Below, piece after piece: positions 48,111 through 59,200 of a stretch of 64,000 bases of DNA; position 1 is the stretch's first letter, and each line of letters begins with the position of its first letter. Made by a program: the position numbers and the translations under genes. The stretch comes from Gerris lacustris (taxonomy: Eukaryota > Arthropoda > Insecta > Hemiptera > Gerridae). The DNA lies in NCBI GenBank assembly GCA_951217055.1, contig OX578276.1, positions 74,763,144 to 74,827,143 of the forward strand, written 5' to 3'. The notes beneath the pieces were generated by a model. That model was given only the letters and a program-made list of their open reading frames with translations. It searched no databases and had not been told where the DNA came from.

Positions 48111-48546
48111 CACTATAGAGACTCTTTTTGGCTATTTCAAAATTATATATTTATAATTATGCAGAATGTGAGTTCCTAGTAGTTGAAGCGAGCTTCTTAC
48201 ATTCAACAAACTATGCATCTTGTCTGTCTGTCTGTGTGGTTAGAGGAATAGTAAGAATGAGGGGTGGTTCCCTTACTACTTGCCGCTGTACTATTACTAT
48301 ACCCTTTATCTATCAACTCATCTGACTCATGATTATCTATTTTTTCAATATTCAATACATATTTATTACTATACGCTCGCTTCAATGATAGAGCCACGCG
48401 ATGCCTAGTGGTAAATTAAGTTCAACTTATTTATTTCCTTTTAATTTTAGTGCCAGATTACATATAAGTTGCATTATACATTAGACGAACTTATTATTCT
48501 TGAGTAGAGAGAGAGAGAAAAAAAATCGGGTACGGGGTACCTCGGA
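48111..48546. other. Non-coding spacer between transposable elements
   Basis: Contains CTGTCTGTCTGT-type repeats and two short opposite-strand frames (48128-48397) with no domain features. A GA run lies at about 48506-48517. Confidence 0.45.
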
Positions 48547-49168
48547 ACTTTTCCTCACTTAAACTTTGATGTCATAAAAATTATCGCACTAATAAATAAT
48601 TATATTCGCTTATAACTTTTAAACTAATTAATGGAATTTCATCGGGGTTTTTTATATTTGTTCCTTAATTTTTTCCGGTTCCAACGATATGCTATACGTC
48701 AAAAACCAATGTATACTTTCGGTATTACTAACCGTCAAAGTTTAAAAAATCAAAAATTGATAACTTCAAAATGGCGACCAATTTCAAAATGAAATTTGGT
48801 GGGCTTGTTTGTCATACAGAGAGGTACATTCGAGCCAAATTTCAACTCGATCAGGACCATTTTCGATGTATTACGATTTTTTTAAATTTTTGCTGACTCA
48901 GCAAACTGGGTTCAAGATGGCGGAAAAAGTTGATTTTCCGGGCGGCACAACTACAGGTTAGGACTGATTTTTCTGCCAAGTTTCAACTCTCTAGGTTAAA
49001 TACCTTGGGCGCTACGATGATAACACACATACACACATACATACGTCATGCCCAAAAACCACTCAGGAGGTCTTAAAAAAACCTAAAACGGATAATTCCG
49101 TTGAAATTTAAAAAAACAATTTTTTGGTGAAAACAATACTTTTCCTACTATTAGAAGTGAGGAAAAGT
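48547..49168. mobile_element. 622-bp element with 14-bp TIRs
   Basis: It begins ACTTTTCCTCACTT (48547-48560) and ends with the exact reverse complement AAGTGAGGAAAAGT (49155-49168). The body has ATGGCG-type words, CCAAATTTCAACTCGATC, CCAAGTTTCAACTCTCTAGG and an ACACACATACATAC run, a style shared with other short insect interspersed repeats in this window. No open frame and no clear target-site duplication. Non-autonomous DNA element of unknown superfamily. Confidence 0.7.
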
Positions 49169-49489
49169 AAAAAGAAGTTTATAAGGCATTTCAGGAAATA
49201 AAATGTTTATTAATACTCTCTTTCATAAGTTTAAGGAGTTATAATGATATTGGTAGAAACAAACTAAATTATGTACATTAAGTTATTTAATTATGTACAT
49301 ACGCATTTTTTAAAGTATATTTTGGAAATCAAGGTAAACGGGTCTGTGCATAATTTCCAGAGAAGTGTATACAGTGAATAAAAAATGCACATCTCTATTT
49401 GGATGTTAAAACGTAAGAAGGTCAAATGTAAGACTGGAAAACAATACAAAAAAAACAATTAAAGTAACAAAATGTTTTAATGCAAGCTC

Positions 49490-49704
49490 TTACGTAATTC
49501 AAGCATTTAGTTCTAAAAGCAAACAATTTGCTTTTTGCCCTCTCGTTATATTGAGAGGGCAAAAAGCTAGAACATTCGCTAAATGATTAAAACTCACTCA
49601 ACATTTGAAATTTAAAATAAATACGTAACTTTCATCAGTTGTACTAGTTTCATTTTGACAAAAGGACCCCCGCTAAAGTTCATTTATACCCATAAATGAA
49701 CTTT
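49490..49704. other. Two strong hairpins
   Basis: GCTTTTTGCCCTCTC (49530-49544) pairs perfectly with GAGAGGGCAAAAAGC (49553-49567) over 8 bases. TAGTTCT/AGAACA-type and ATTTAG/CTAAAT words outside suggest a longer, worn palindrome. AAAGTTCATTTAT (49675-49687) pairs with ATAAATGAACTTT (49692-49704) over 4 bases. These may be relics of foldback elements or structured RNA. Neither is near a recognisable gene. Confidence 0.7.
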
Positions 49705-51175
49705 AACGGACTGTTGAAAGTTTGACTTGATGTAATAAACTGATTTGCTAACATTGTATTAAGTAAGCTATTGTTTGATAAATATCACAAACCAGGCTTC
49801 AGGAATGCCGATATCGTAAAATTTTATACTTAAAAGTCATTTGTTTTTTTTAAAAAAAAATAATAATAATGCAAATTTAAACAAAAAGTCATAAACTTTT
49901 TTTTTTTTATATTTTATCAAAAATAACGTAACAATAATTTATTCTTTAAAATACCTTTATAAATCTGAGCAAAATAGAAACTTTCATCATATCAAAAGGA
50001 GCCTTAGTTACACATTAAATTAGGGTGTTACTTGAATAATATTAAAAAAATAAAAACAATGCACACTACTAATTTAATAACTCGGATAAAATAAGATAAT
50101 TACATTAATATTACAGTGACTGTGTTTTTAACTCGCAAAGTTAGGAAACTTTTTTAGTAGTCATTTTTTTGTTATTTTATTCCTGCATCTAAATCTAAGA
50201 TTATTTTAAATTGAAAATATTTTATCTACCATAGAACGTAATTTTATTCTGATAAATAAACAGAATCGTATTAATACTACACTGCGCAAATAATGATAAA
50301 ACCTAATTAAAAAAATATAGAATTGTTTGTCAATTAAGGTGGCACCATAGCTTTCTTGTGATTTATCAATGCTCGAATTTTCAAATAAGAATAAAATTAA
50401 TTTTTTAGTTTTTATTAACGTTATTAAAACGTATACACCTTTTTATAATCTGACTATATTTGTATTTTTGCTAATGGATAATCAAGGTTTTTTTTATAAA
50501 TAAATTCACATTTATTAAAAAATATGATTTTCTTTATTCATTTCTATTCATAATAGGTTCTAGGTCATAATAGTGATTGAACCACAAGTTTTCAACAGTT
50601 CAAAGAAAGAGAAAAGTCCATTAGGATTGAAAAAGTCCTGTTTCTCCAAGCCTCGTGTAATTCCCTTGAAGAACAAGTTAACCCCGCCCACTAAAATATG
50701 CCTTCCAGAAATGATTCGAAGCTTTTAGTGTTGCCTCGAGGAAAAGCGTGAAGAACGCATAAAGATCACATCGAGTAATTCTCTAGCATTAGTTCGAAAA
50801 GTCAATAGAGAAATTACCTACCAAAAAATGACAGCAGTGGGACAGTTAATTATTTGGAAAGAAAAAAATCCTATCATATGAGCTTTGATTAAATGTACAA
50901 CTTCGTGTAGGACTTCTCGGAATAAGAAATATCTTATAAAAAAAAAACAAATCTTTTAAAAAAAAAATCGAATATAAGATCATGATACTGCAATATTTAT
51001 CTGAAATATTTATTTCAAAACCTGTGATATCAAGAAGAGATAAAATACCAGCCAAGACATTTAAATCTGTCTCTTAACTCTTTAAGAGATACAATTTTCT
51101 TTTCAAAAAGTGAAATGTGAGCTAAAGCTCCAGTAAAGGTCTGTCAGAAGATTCAATGCCATAGTAAGAAGTTAA
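49705..51175. other. AT-rich non-coding DNA
   Basis: A slightly GC-richer segment at 50610-50800 has a TTCCAGAA heat-shock-like word near 50702 but no other support. No gene recognised. Confidence 0.45.
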
Positions 51176-51179
51176 AAGA

Positions 51180-51720
51180 ACTAGGGTGTTAGAATATCCC
51201 AGGCACCCACCTTTATGGCAGAGTGGGAGACTGCTCAATAGAATCAGACTATTTGTCTAAGGAGAGTGAAAAGCGAACCCAGAGAAAGAACAGGTATCAA
51301 TACAAAGAAGAAGATAGAAAAGCGTGAGGAAAGAGCCCGAAAGAGTGAACAAATAGAATGAGTTATAAGTCTTAACACGGACAACACAAACAAAAAAAAC
51401 CGCGTGTGGTCTCCGACCTCACAAGTGATAAACAAACTTGACGGTGACATTATACAGAAGACCACTACTACGCCTGTTAGAATCTAAGTAAAACGACAAC
51501 TTAAGGACATGCATTCCTTAGTGTACTGAGCAAGTGTGTAACTACGGGCTGAAAGAAGACGATGTCACAACAGCTGTAGCACAAAGTAGGCTCGTGGCCG
51601 GAGACCAAGAGGGGAACCCGAGTTTTGTCCTTCGGATTATGTAGGCAGGCTAAGTAAGTAAGAAACAGAAGGAGCGTACTAGTCCGATATGGGTCACGAA
51701 CTATCCATGGAATGAAATGT
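51180..51720. other. Moderately GC-rich segment, nature unknown
   Basis: Purine-rich on the + strand in its centre, which explains the 73-codon minus-strand frame (51244-51465). I see no domain, TIR or splice-consistent frame. Could be regulatory DNA or an exon of a non-coding RNA. Confidence 0.25.
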
Positions 51721-52493
51721 TACTTGACTCGTATAACATTAGGAATATTACCCGTGAAAACGTTTCAAGAGATATGGATTTATCAACAAATCAAATATGG
51801 AGCAAAGCACAACAATAATAATACTTATTAACAAGTAAAATGTTATCGTTTTAGAAAAACGAAATAGTATTGCTGATCAAAATGCGAAAATTTAAACAAC
51901 ATTTATTTTTTTTTTTAAACAAATTCTTTATTGGCATAAGTAACAACATATATATACTATATATGCAACAGCATGTTTATATAAATGTAACAACATTTCA
52001 CTTTATAGCATTATTCACGTAAAACTATGTTTAAGTTAATTTTTTCTTGACAAAACTACGATTTATTTATACAAATATTTTATCAGAAAAAAAGATATTA
52101 TATAAATATTATTTTATTAAAAACGTGGAAAAGTAAGAACAATACGAAGAACAAACAACTTTACAAAATTATTCATCCAACTCAAAACACAATAAATAAT
52201 ATTTTAGAACAAGTTTAAGATTCGAACGAGGAAACACAAAAGAGTAAGATGTTTGATAAAGAACGGGAAACAACAAAATCATCCAAAACATTTTAGCATT
52301 ATCATCGACTTGGCGAAGCAACTGCGATGTTTTTAGAGTATAAGATTATACAGGATCTTGTCGAGGAAATGTATGCAAAGCCCAAGGAGAATCTTAAGTC
52401 GAACGGACTGACTGTCTGTCTCTCCGCTCCTGCGGCTATTCCCAGTTGTACATCACTCACTGTCCGACAAACGGAAAGTTTCTCTGTCAGCGC

Positions 52494-52540
52494 ATGAACG
52501 CACATTCATCAAACTCACAAATACAACACCTCAGAGGTCC
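52494..52540 (+). repeat. Direct duplicate of 53082-53130, copy 1
   Basis: ATGAACGCACATTCATCAAA and the following bases (CTCACAAATACAACACCTCAGAGGTCC) recur 588 bases downstream with five or so differences. This copy lies inside the inverted pair above and the second lies outside it. Confidence 0.85.
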
Positions 52541-52740
52541 TTTGAGAAACAAGAAACCTCGGCCCAAAGAATTGAAATCAAACAAAACAAAACTGCCAAT
52601 AGAAGCCTAGCTAGCATTTCTACCAAGAATATTACCTGTGACACAACCGGAAGACAACATCTCTTTTAAGATCTCTTTTTTAAGCAAATTGTATACTTTT
52701 AGCACAGATATTCTAACAACGAAAGTATCATATATAAGAT

Positions 52741-52763
52741 GAAAAAAAAAAAAAAAAAAAAAA
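52741..52763. repeat. Poly-A run, 23 nt
   Basis: Uninterrupted A run followed by TG and T runs. No upstream AATAAA or gene body supports a processed pseudogene. Confidence 0.9.
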
Positions 52764-53081
52764 ATGTTTTTTTTTCAAAATCAGTTAGGTCTACTTAATA
52801 ATTAAATTAGGCTTGTAAAAATATTTGTAAATATTGTAAATAAAACCTACTTTTGTCAAGAAAAAATTGACTTACCTACGCTAAAAAAGGGCACCTTATG
52901 TAAAAAAAAAGTATGATAATAATAATTTTACCAGTTTAGGTTAATGATGCGTTACTAAATTTTCTTATTCATAGTTTTTAGTACAAAGTATGAGTTTGAT
53001 AGGTAGTGTAATCTAACTGGGTAGCAAGTTATCTTCGAGTAAAAGTTCTTCAAATATTTAAGTAACATAAGATCATGTTTG

Positions 53082-53130
53082 ATGAACGCACATTCATCAA
53101 ACTCATAAATATAACACCTTAGAGATCCTC
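53082..53130 (+). repeat. Direct duplicate of 52494-52540, copy 2
   Basis: ATGAACGCACATTCATCAAA then CTCATAAATATAACACCTTAGAGATCC. The word GCACATTCATC is fully conserved. Suggests a short segmental duplication or insertion of a repeat end. Confidence 0.85.
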
Positions 53131-53607
53131 GCGAGGTTTTAGCACGTGTCCTTTATTCAGGACACAGTAATATTCATGATTAATAATAGCAAAGAAAAAA
53201 AAATTAAAAAATGTGCCCGATATAACTCGTATAGGTACTATATTTTCTCATGTACAAGTACAAAATTAATTGGTCAAGTATTTTTTTTTTTTCGAATTTT
53301 CGTAGTTACATTTAATTATTGTATTGGTGGTTACAAGTATAGACATTTTATCAATATTGCACAATACTTTTTTCTATGGATGCTACGTATATGGGAAAGT
53401 AAAAAGAGACCTATATAATTAGACTATCATATTATAATAATAACTATAGGTAGTGATATATGTATAGGGAAGGGAGATAAATAGATCGCGGATCCGAAGA
53501 CATTAATTTATTGTTGGTGTTTTTACATTGAGTATATATCTCATAACCCCCTTCAAATATAACTTTTGTATATATATGAACTAATTTGTGTCTTAATTCT
53601 GTTCCAG

Positions 53608-53674
53608 GAGTTACGAGGAGCTAAAAGGGAACCGAAAAAGAAGATCATAACATCTAAAGAAAATATTTTTAAAT
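53608..53674 (+). CDS. Candidate exon 1 (of 5) of an unrecognised split gene
   Basis: Preceded by a good 3' splice site (TTAATTCTGTTCCAG, AG at 53606-53607). Open in phase 0 for 22 codons (reading ELRGAKREPKKK...), charged and lysine-rich like a linker or nuclear-localisation tract. The donor is weak (AAAT/GTAAAA, GT at 53675-53676). Splicing to 54589 keeps the frame. Alternative reading: a terminal exon ending at TAA 53689-53691 with an AATAAA at 53756-53761. No known family recognised. An upstream exon would be required and was not found. Confidence 0.2.
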
Positions 53675-54588
53675 GTAAAATAGAATATTAAAAAAATTGT
53701 TTACTTATTGTATCCTAAAACCACAATAAGAAGAGTTGTTTTTGAATTGATGTAAAATAAACCATGATTTAAAAAGTATTATAAATGAAAGAATTAAAAA
53801 AAAAAAACTAATTATAAATGGCTCTTAAATATAAAATATTAATTTTCTTTTGAACACTGTCTACTACTTGTGAGGTATCTATTTCGAAATGATTCTGCTA
53901 ATGTTTAGTACAAGTCAAAGCTTCTTTTTATTATTCAATCATTAAAACCAACCATAGATAAATTTAAAAAAAAGTAGTAGCACGTTAGCAATAATTGCAA
54001 GCACGTCGTTAAACCACTAATGATTATTTTGGAAATTTCCATCAAGTGCTGTGCCAAAAATAAAATCTATATTTTACAACGTAGGTTACTGACTGAATAA
54101 AATTTTCTCTGCTAATCATTGCAGGAAAAACATTTTAGCCCCTTTTATACTTTAATGGTCACCATAATCCTATCAATTTGACATTATTAACTATACTTTT
54201 TATGCAACAGTCTAGTATTCTAAAGAACACTTCTATAAAGAATCATAAATTTACGGTAAACTAATGATCAGTTGTAAAATTTTAAATGCACATTTTAAGA
54301 AACGGTAATAAAATTACGTTAAACAATTTTATGAGATATAAATAAGACAATGCAATAGAAGAATTGAAGAAGCTATTGAACAGACTTAAATAATCTTAAA
54401 GGGTACAGATCATAATGAACTCGAGAGGTATAGTTCAGAGCCTTTAACTTAAGATAGAAAGAGAAGGCATTAATCTCACTAACTTCGACTAATATGAGGT
54501 TTATCACACTATTTGATTAATGAGAATTATAGATTTAGTTTAAAACTATAGCGAGCTAAAGGTATCTTAACAACATTCCAAATTACAG

Positions 54589-54685
54589 GTTTATTGATAA
54601 ATCTAGGTTTAGTGAAGGAAAAATCAGCTATCTTTAACAAAAACGAAGATTTCAGCCAACAGACAATGTCGCCAGAAATAAGCAG
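54589..54685 (+). CDS. Candidate exon 2, unrecognised split gene
   Basis: Bounded by an acceptor (CCAAATTACAG, AG at 54587-54588) and a near-consensus donor (AGCAG/GTAAGTC, GT at 54686). Of three frames, only the one with a split first codon is open through the full 97 bases. It reads LLINLGLVKEKSAIF... and contains MSPEIS near the end, leaving two bases (AG). These join in frame with 55078. The donor is the first in a series of tandem donor-like motifs filling the following intron. The protein is not recognised and conservation is unknown. Confidence 0.33.
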
Positions 54686-55070
54686 GTAAGTCTAGACATA
54701 ACTAAAAATTATTAAATATAATTTAATAGTTTAAACAGGTAAATCTGGTTAATAATGACAGTGAGTAAGTACAATTAAAGGTTTAAACAGATGAGTCTAG
54801 TTATTAATGAAAATTAATAAATATGATTGAAAGGTTTAACTAAGTAAAATTTGTTAATATTGACAGCGAATTATTATAATTTAAAGGTATATTTAGGGAA
54901 GTCAAATTAATAAGTTAATAGTATAAAGGTAAGTAAATATAATTATAAGGTTTAAAATAAAGAAAATACTGAAGGTAAGTCAATTTATTTAAACAATAAA
55001 ACCTTGTTATTAATGAAAGGCAAGTAAATTATTATTTAAAGGTTTGATTTCAACCTAATTCATTAAATAC
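54686..55070 (+). repeat. Intronic minisatellite (~52-bp units) carrying donor-like motifs
   Basis: Units contain GGTTTAAACAG followed by GTAAGTCT-like sequence, TTAATAATGACAGT, and AAATAYAATTAAA. GT of the donor-like motif lies at 54686 (the exon 2 donor), 54739, 54929 and 54975, with decayed versions near 54791 (AT), 54842, 54888 and 55020 (GC). Spacing is about 45-53. The array seems to have grown by duplication of the exon-intron boundary. It ends just before the acceptor of the next candidate exon. Confidence 0.65.
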
Positions 55071-55077
55071 TTTCCAG

Positions 55078-55130
55078 GAACTCAAATGATTTGCAGATGT
55101 GTTCACACAACAGACAGACCAGGAGCCAGG
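55078..55130 (+). CDS. Candidate exon 3, unrecognised split gene
   Basis: A 53-base segment with acceptor AATACTTTCCAG (AG at 55076-55077) and a strong donor GCCAGG/GTAAGTAAT (GT at 55131). In the frame set by exon 2 it is fully open (RNSNDLQMCSHNRQTRSQ), ending with a single leftover G. Both splice sites fit the consensus well, making this the best-defined exon of the set. Polar and low in hydrophobic residues, so probably a disordered region if real. No domain recognised. Confidence 0.35.
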
Positions 55131-56058
55131 GTAAGTAATTTTAAATTATATTATTTCAAAAAGTCAAGTAAATATAATGAGCATGAATAAGTAGAAAATA
55201 AAATAGAAATAAGGAAATGAAAATTAATACTGTCAAGAGATTCAATTATTGTTGAATTATATGAATAATCAAATCCTGCTTCAAGAAAAATGTTAATAAG
55301 ATATTTTTATCAATAAAGAATGTGTTAGAGATTAATTAATTTTAAATTATCTTAATGAAAATAATTATTAAGAAAACAATATTAGATTTTAATTTAAAAT
55401 ACATTTTTGTTTTGCTAGTTTTTTTTAAGCTATAATCATTTAAGAGGGGATACATTTTTTATTATCAGATAGGTATATCATTTTGATTTTTTAAGTTAAT
55501 AGATTCGCCTTGAAAAGGACAAGGTGTTAGGTAGGTTATTAAGAATGTGTTAGCAACAATGGCTCATGAGAGGAATATTTTGAGTTACTTAGTCATTAAA
55601 TGTTACTGCGCAAAACAAAAAAAAAAACAAAAATCAGACCAGGAGGATTTTTATATGGTCACTTTTATGTTATAGTAGATAGAATAAAAATGCAATTAAA
55701 AATTCCGTATTTGCGCATATTGTGTGAAAAAAGAACCCCAAAGATAGCTTTCCATAAATACGGCTAAACAGTAAATGCAAAAAAAAAAAAAAAATAAATA
55801 ACGCAAACTATAGATATAAAGGCCAATCAAGATCTGTTATTACAGATTCACTAAACCTAATAACAAATATACTAATATTACAAATAAAGCAAATTCAACT
55901 CAAACTGTATTGAACAAAAACATTTTTATTTTAAATAAAACTGACTAGGGGTCTTTTCTACTTTTATGAGGCATTCAGATTTCCCACAACTGTCTAGTGT
56001 ACAAAAAAGCTACGTGATAGGTTGATCACCTCATTGTTTATTGATATATATATATACA

Positions 56059-56100
<42 letters not shown>

Positions 56101-57106
56101 ATTTTTTTCGACTACTGTAAAAAACAATATAATACTGATGAAATATGGGTTGAAATAATATTGAACTCCCGCCTCTTTCGAGTTGATCGCAAGGACAAGA
56201 TCGAACAGGGACATATTTGTGTAGTGGGCAGTAGCAAAGTAGCGTCAATTACACCAATAAGGACTAGACTGATTGTTTTTTCCTTAAAACTGTAATGTCA
56301 TAAAATATCTTCATATCATTGTTTACGACAAAGGTGGAAAAAAGTGTTTATATATATATATAACAATAAATAATGAGGTGATCAGATCAACCTAACGCGT
56401 GATTTTTTAGCTTTTTGTATACTAGTCAGATGTGGGAAGTCTAAATACCCATAAAAGTAACAGGGTTGCACCCTTTATATGCGAAAAAGCAACGGTAGGA
56501 GTGGGGGGGGGGGGAGAAAAGACCCCAGACTAGTTTAATCAACCCTAAATTTTATATTTATAATAGAATTTCAAAAAAACTTTTTTGTTGTTCCTACTCC
56601 TTCGTTTTTTAGTTTTGTTCCTACTGAATAGAAAGCCAAAAATAATTTGGTATTCTCTTCAGTAGGAGCAATCAACTTACATTCAAATTTTGTATCTGTC
56701 CACTACAGCAATTCTATTAGTTCTTTTTCAGTATAAAAAGCAAAAGCGACTTCAATTAATATTAAAGCTAAAAAGTAATTTTTTCTATAATCAAATCTCA
56801 AAAGGTCATTGGTATTAATAGGCTTTAAGTTTCTTTCATTCTAAGACCCAAGCGCTTTAAAATAAATTTATTATTACATTGAAATTAATTAAAAAAGCTA
56901 TATCAGATATATAAGTAAGCAGTATTAATGAATTAAATTTCTCTTAACTCAACTGAAAATGCCAACAGAAATTATATAAGCTACTTTTAATTACCTTTAA
57001 ACAAACCTACACTGAATGAAATTCATTGAATAAATTTGCCTAACCATTGATGCTATAATATTTTTTAAAAAACATTTCACTGAATCTAATATATTATATT
57101 GTACAG
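55131..57106 (+). other. Putative intron, AT-rich, with microsatellites
   Basis: Holds (TA)n at 56041-56097, a shorter TA tract near 56350, a G10 run near 56507 and A runs near 55618 and 55780. The blocks TACGTGATAGGTTGATCACC (about 56010) and GGTGATCAGATCAACC (56376) form a loose inverted pair around the (TA)n region. No open frame of note. Confidence 0.4.
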
Positions 57107-57143
57107 GATCCCAAACGGAAAAATCTCAGGGAGTACACTATAG
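57107..57143 (+). CDS. Candidate exon 4 (microexon), unrecognised split gene
   Basis: 37 bases after an acceptor ATATTGTACAG (AG at 57105-57106), ending at TATAG/GTAGTC (GT at 57144). Joined to exon 3 it reads GSQTEKSQGVHY with two leftover bases. Exons this small are hard to support by eye, and the donor is mediocre. If the donor is not used, the frame stops at TAG 57145-57147, giving a terminal exon instead. Confidence 0.2.
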
Positions 57144-57196
57144 GTAGTCTATAAGTACATTTTTTTAAAAAAAGGTGTAAAGGAATTACTTTTTAG

Positions 57197-57362
57197 TATG
57201 ATGCCCAACTTAATATTTAGAATGGAATCAATGGGAGGTGGAATAATGAAGCTTTTACAATTAGTATTAACTTTTGACATCGCGGGAAAACCGAAAAAAT
57301 GTGGAGGGGAGCCAATGAAAGAACTGGATTTTGAATTCGAGAAGGGCCAACTGGACAAATAA
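57197..57362 (+). CDS. Candidate terminal exon 5 or short stand-alone frame
   Basis: Acceptor GGAATTACTTTTTAG (AG at 57195-57196) would define a 53-base intron after exon 4. The first base completes the split codon, then ATG ATG CCC follows. The frame is open for 54 codons from ATG 57198, and for about 72 codons counting upstream non-ATG codons from 57144. It has good-looking content (MMPNLIFRMESMGGG..., then FDIAGKPKKCGGEPMKEL, ending KGQLDK) and stops at TAA 57360-57362, which overlaps AATAAA at 57358-57363. Not recognised. Could also be a fragment of a transposon-borne or decayed gene. Confidence 0.3.
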
Positions 57363-57499
57363 AAATGTCACTGGCCCTACCCCTTCACCACAGTGGCTTT
57401 ATTTTTTTTCCTCATATAAGATGGCAAATTTGAGTGTCAAAAGTTAATATACTAATGGTAAAAAGAGTATAATAATACCAATGTAAAATGCTTCTAATA

Positions 57500-58040
57500 G
57501 TCCAGGGGATAGCGTGTAAAAGAGTATGACTAACATCAAGCTAGGATTTTGTGTATAAATTAATGTTTTGGTGCCTTTTAAGAATATGTGGTCAGCTAAG
57601 TTCGTCTGCGGAACATAGCTTGGCAATAAGCATTTGAAAATGCCTAAGAGGTAGGCATCTACCTACTCTATGGTGGGGAGCGGTAGAAAATCAGTTAGTA
57701 GATCAAAAATCTAGTTGATGTCAGTTTGCCAATTGATAAGTGATCACTTTCATTTGGAGTAACATTTGAATAACCTACCTATCAAGTGACAAACTCACAT
57801 CAACTTGATTTTCGGTCTACTAACAAATTTTGTACTCAGGATCATGAAAATCACATTGTCTACCGTAATGGGCGGGCATGGCCGCTCTCCACCGATATGT
57901 TTTTCAAATGCCAAAAGCTACGTCCCGCATTATTTCTATCGCTATTAGCCGACTACATATTCTTAAAAGGCAACAAAAAATAAACTCATGAACAAAATTC
58001 TAGCTTGATGTTAGTCAAACTTTCTCCTAGACTATAATGG
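57500..58040. repeat. Palindromic pair of dispersed-repeat copies
   Basis: 57500-57605 and 57940-58040 are inverted copies sharing GACTAACATCAAGCTAG, ATTTTGT, GTGCCTTTTAAGAATATGT/TTGCCTTTTAAGAATATGT and GTCGGCTAA-like words. Closer to the centre AGTAGATCAAAAATC...GTTGATG pairs with CATCAACTTGATTTTCGGTCTACT. The whole is a loose ~540-base palindrome. A third copy is at 1656-1758. May be a foldback element or two head-to-head insertions. Confidence 0.65.
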
Positions 58041-58218
58041 TCTTTTTGAAATATAAATGAGTAATAGAATTTAGTAAAATTTTCCACTATCTTAATTCGT
58101 TAAATTTAAATCTATACAAATAGGACACTTCCGAAGAGTTGGTACTGCATCTCTAAATAAACAATTTTGAAGTTAAACAATTTTGTTTTGCCAAATGCTA
58201 AAAAAAAAATTTGTTTTG

Positions 58219-58219
<1 letters not shown>
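58041..58219. other. AT-rich DNA
   Basis: A small direct repeat AACAATTTTG(A/T) occurs near 58160-58185. Nothing else seen. Confidence 0.4.

Positions 58220-58309
<90 letters not shown>
58220..58309. repeat. (TA)n microsatellite, about 90 bp
   Basis: Pure TA dinucleotide tract between TTGTTTTGTT and GGTAGTTG. Confidence 0.98.
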
Positions 58310-58311
<2 letters not shown>

Positions 58312-58805
58312 TAGTTGTTTACGGCATAATTAAGTTTAAGCAATTCACTGAAATGTGTGATCTGTTTAAAGTCATACCATTTTTTTCTTTCTAAGTTAGT
58401 ATCTATTTTTTTATCTAAGTTGAAAAGTGTATATAATGAATCTAAATTGCCATCTTAGTATGTTGGACGTTTGACAGTTCACGAATTAAGTATACTTATA
58501 GACTTATGGTCAGTAAAACTTTTTTAAATCTTGTTAAAAAAAAACAACTTAGTTAAGCAAACCGACGCATTAAAATCATTCTTTACCTTAAAATAAAATA
58601 TTTATAGTTACAAGGAGAATATTAACAGACTACAAGGAGTTGAGATAAAAGAAGTTATTTTCTTTTTTCCAAAAAGACAATTTTAATTTTTCACTTAACG
58701 AATTAAACTTTTAGAGAAAACGAATACTAGACTTTAAGCACATACTTTAATTTTCATATTTTAATTCGCTTTAATATTAGATATTTTACTTATTTAATTT
58801 AAGAC
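58310..58805. other. AT-rich non-coding DNA
   Basis: No frame, repeat or structure seen. Confidence 0.45.
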
Positions 58806-59200
58806 GACCATTAATTCCTTACTCTAAGATATTTTATCAAGTGTTAATTAATATAAAATTACTAATTTCAAGATAAGAATCAATGGTTAAAATTTGAAAT
58901 AAAAATACTAAAATGTTTTGGCTCTAAGATATTTTGTCAAGTGTTAAATTATATAAAATTACTAATAGCTAGTCAAGAATCAATTGTTAAAACTGAAAAT
59001 AAAATTACCATAACTTCCTTACTCTAAGATATTTTATCGATGATTTATCAACTTAAAATTACTAATTTCAAGACAAGAATCAATTGTAAACATTGGAAAT
59101 AAAAGTGCTGAAAGTTTCTTGTTTCAAGATATTCAGTCAAGAGTTTATTAACACAAAATTAAAAATTTGATGTCAAGAGTCAATCGTTTGAATGGTTCTA
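58806..59200. repeat. Degenerate tandem repeat, ~100-bp period, four copies
   Basis: CTCTAAGATATTTT(A/G)TC begins at 58822, 58922 and 59032, with a worn fourth copy (TTTCAAGATATTCAGTC) at 59122. Each is followed by AAAATTACTAAT, CAAGAATCAATTGTTAAA-like and AAATAAAA words. Spacings are 100, 110 and 90. Diverged, non-coding. Confidence 0.85.

Larger units (their letters stand above)
52033..52873. repeat. Inverted pair of ~50-bp segments enclosing a GC-richer insert
   Basis: AAGTTAATTTTTTCTTGACAAAACTACG... (52033-52080) is matched, inverted, by 52818-52873 (...TTTTGTCAAGAAAAAATTGACTT). The 740-base interior includes a GC-richer part (52290-52540) and a 23-A run (52741-52763). This may be a decayed TIR element. 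The arms are diverged and the outer boundaries unclear. Confidence 0.45.
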
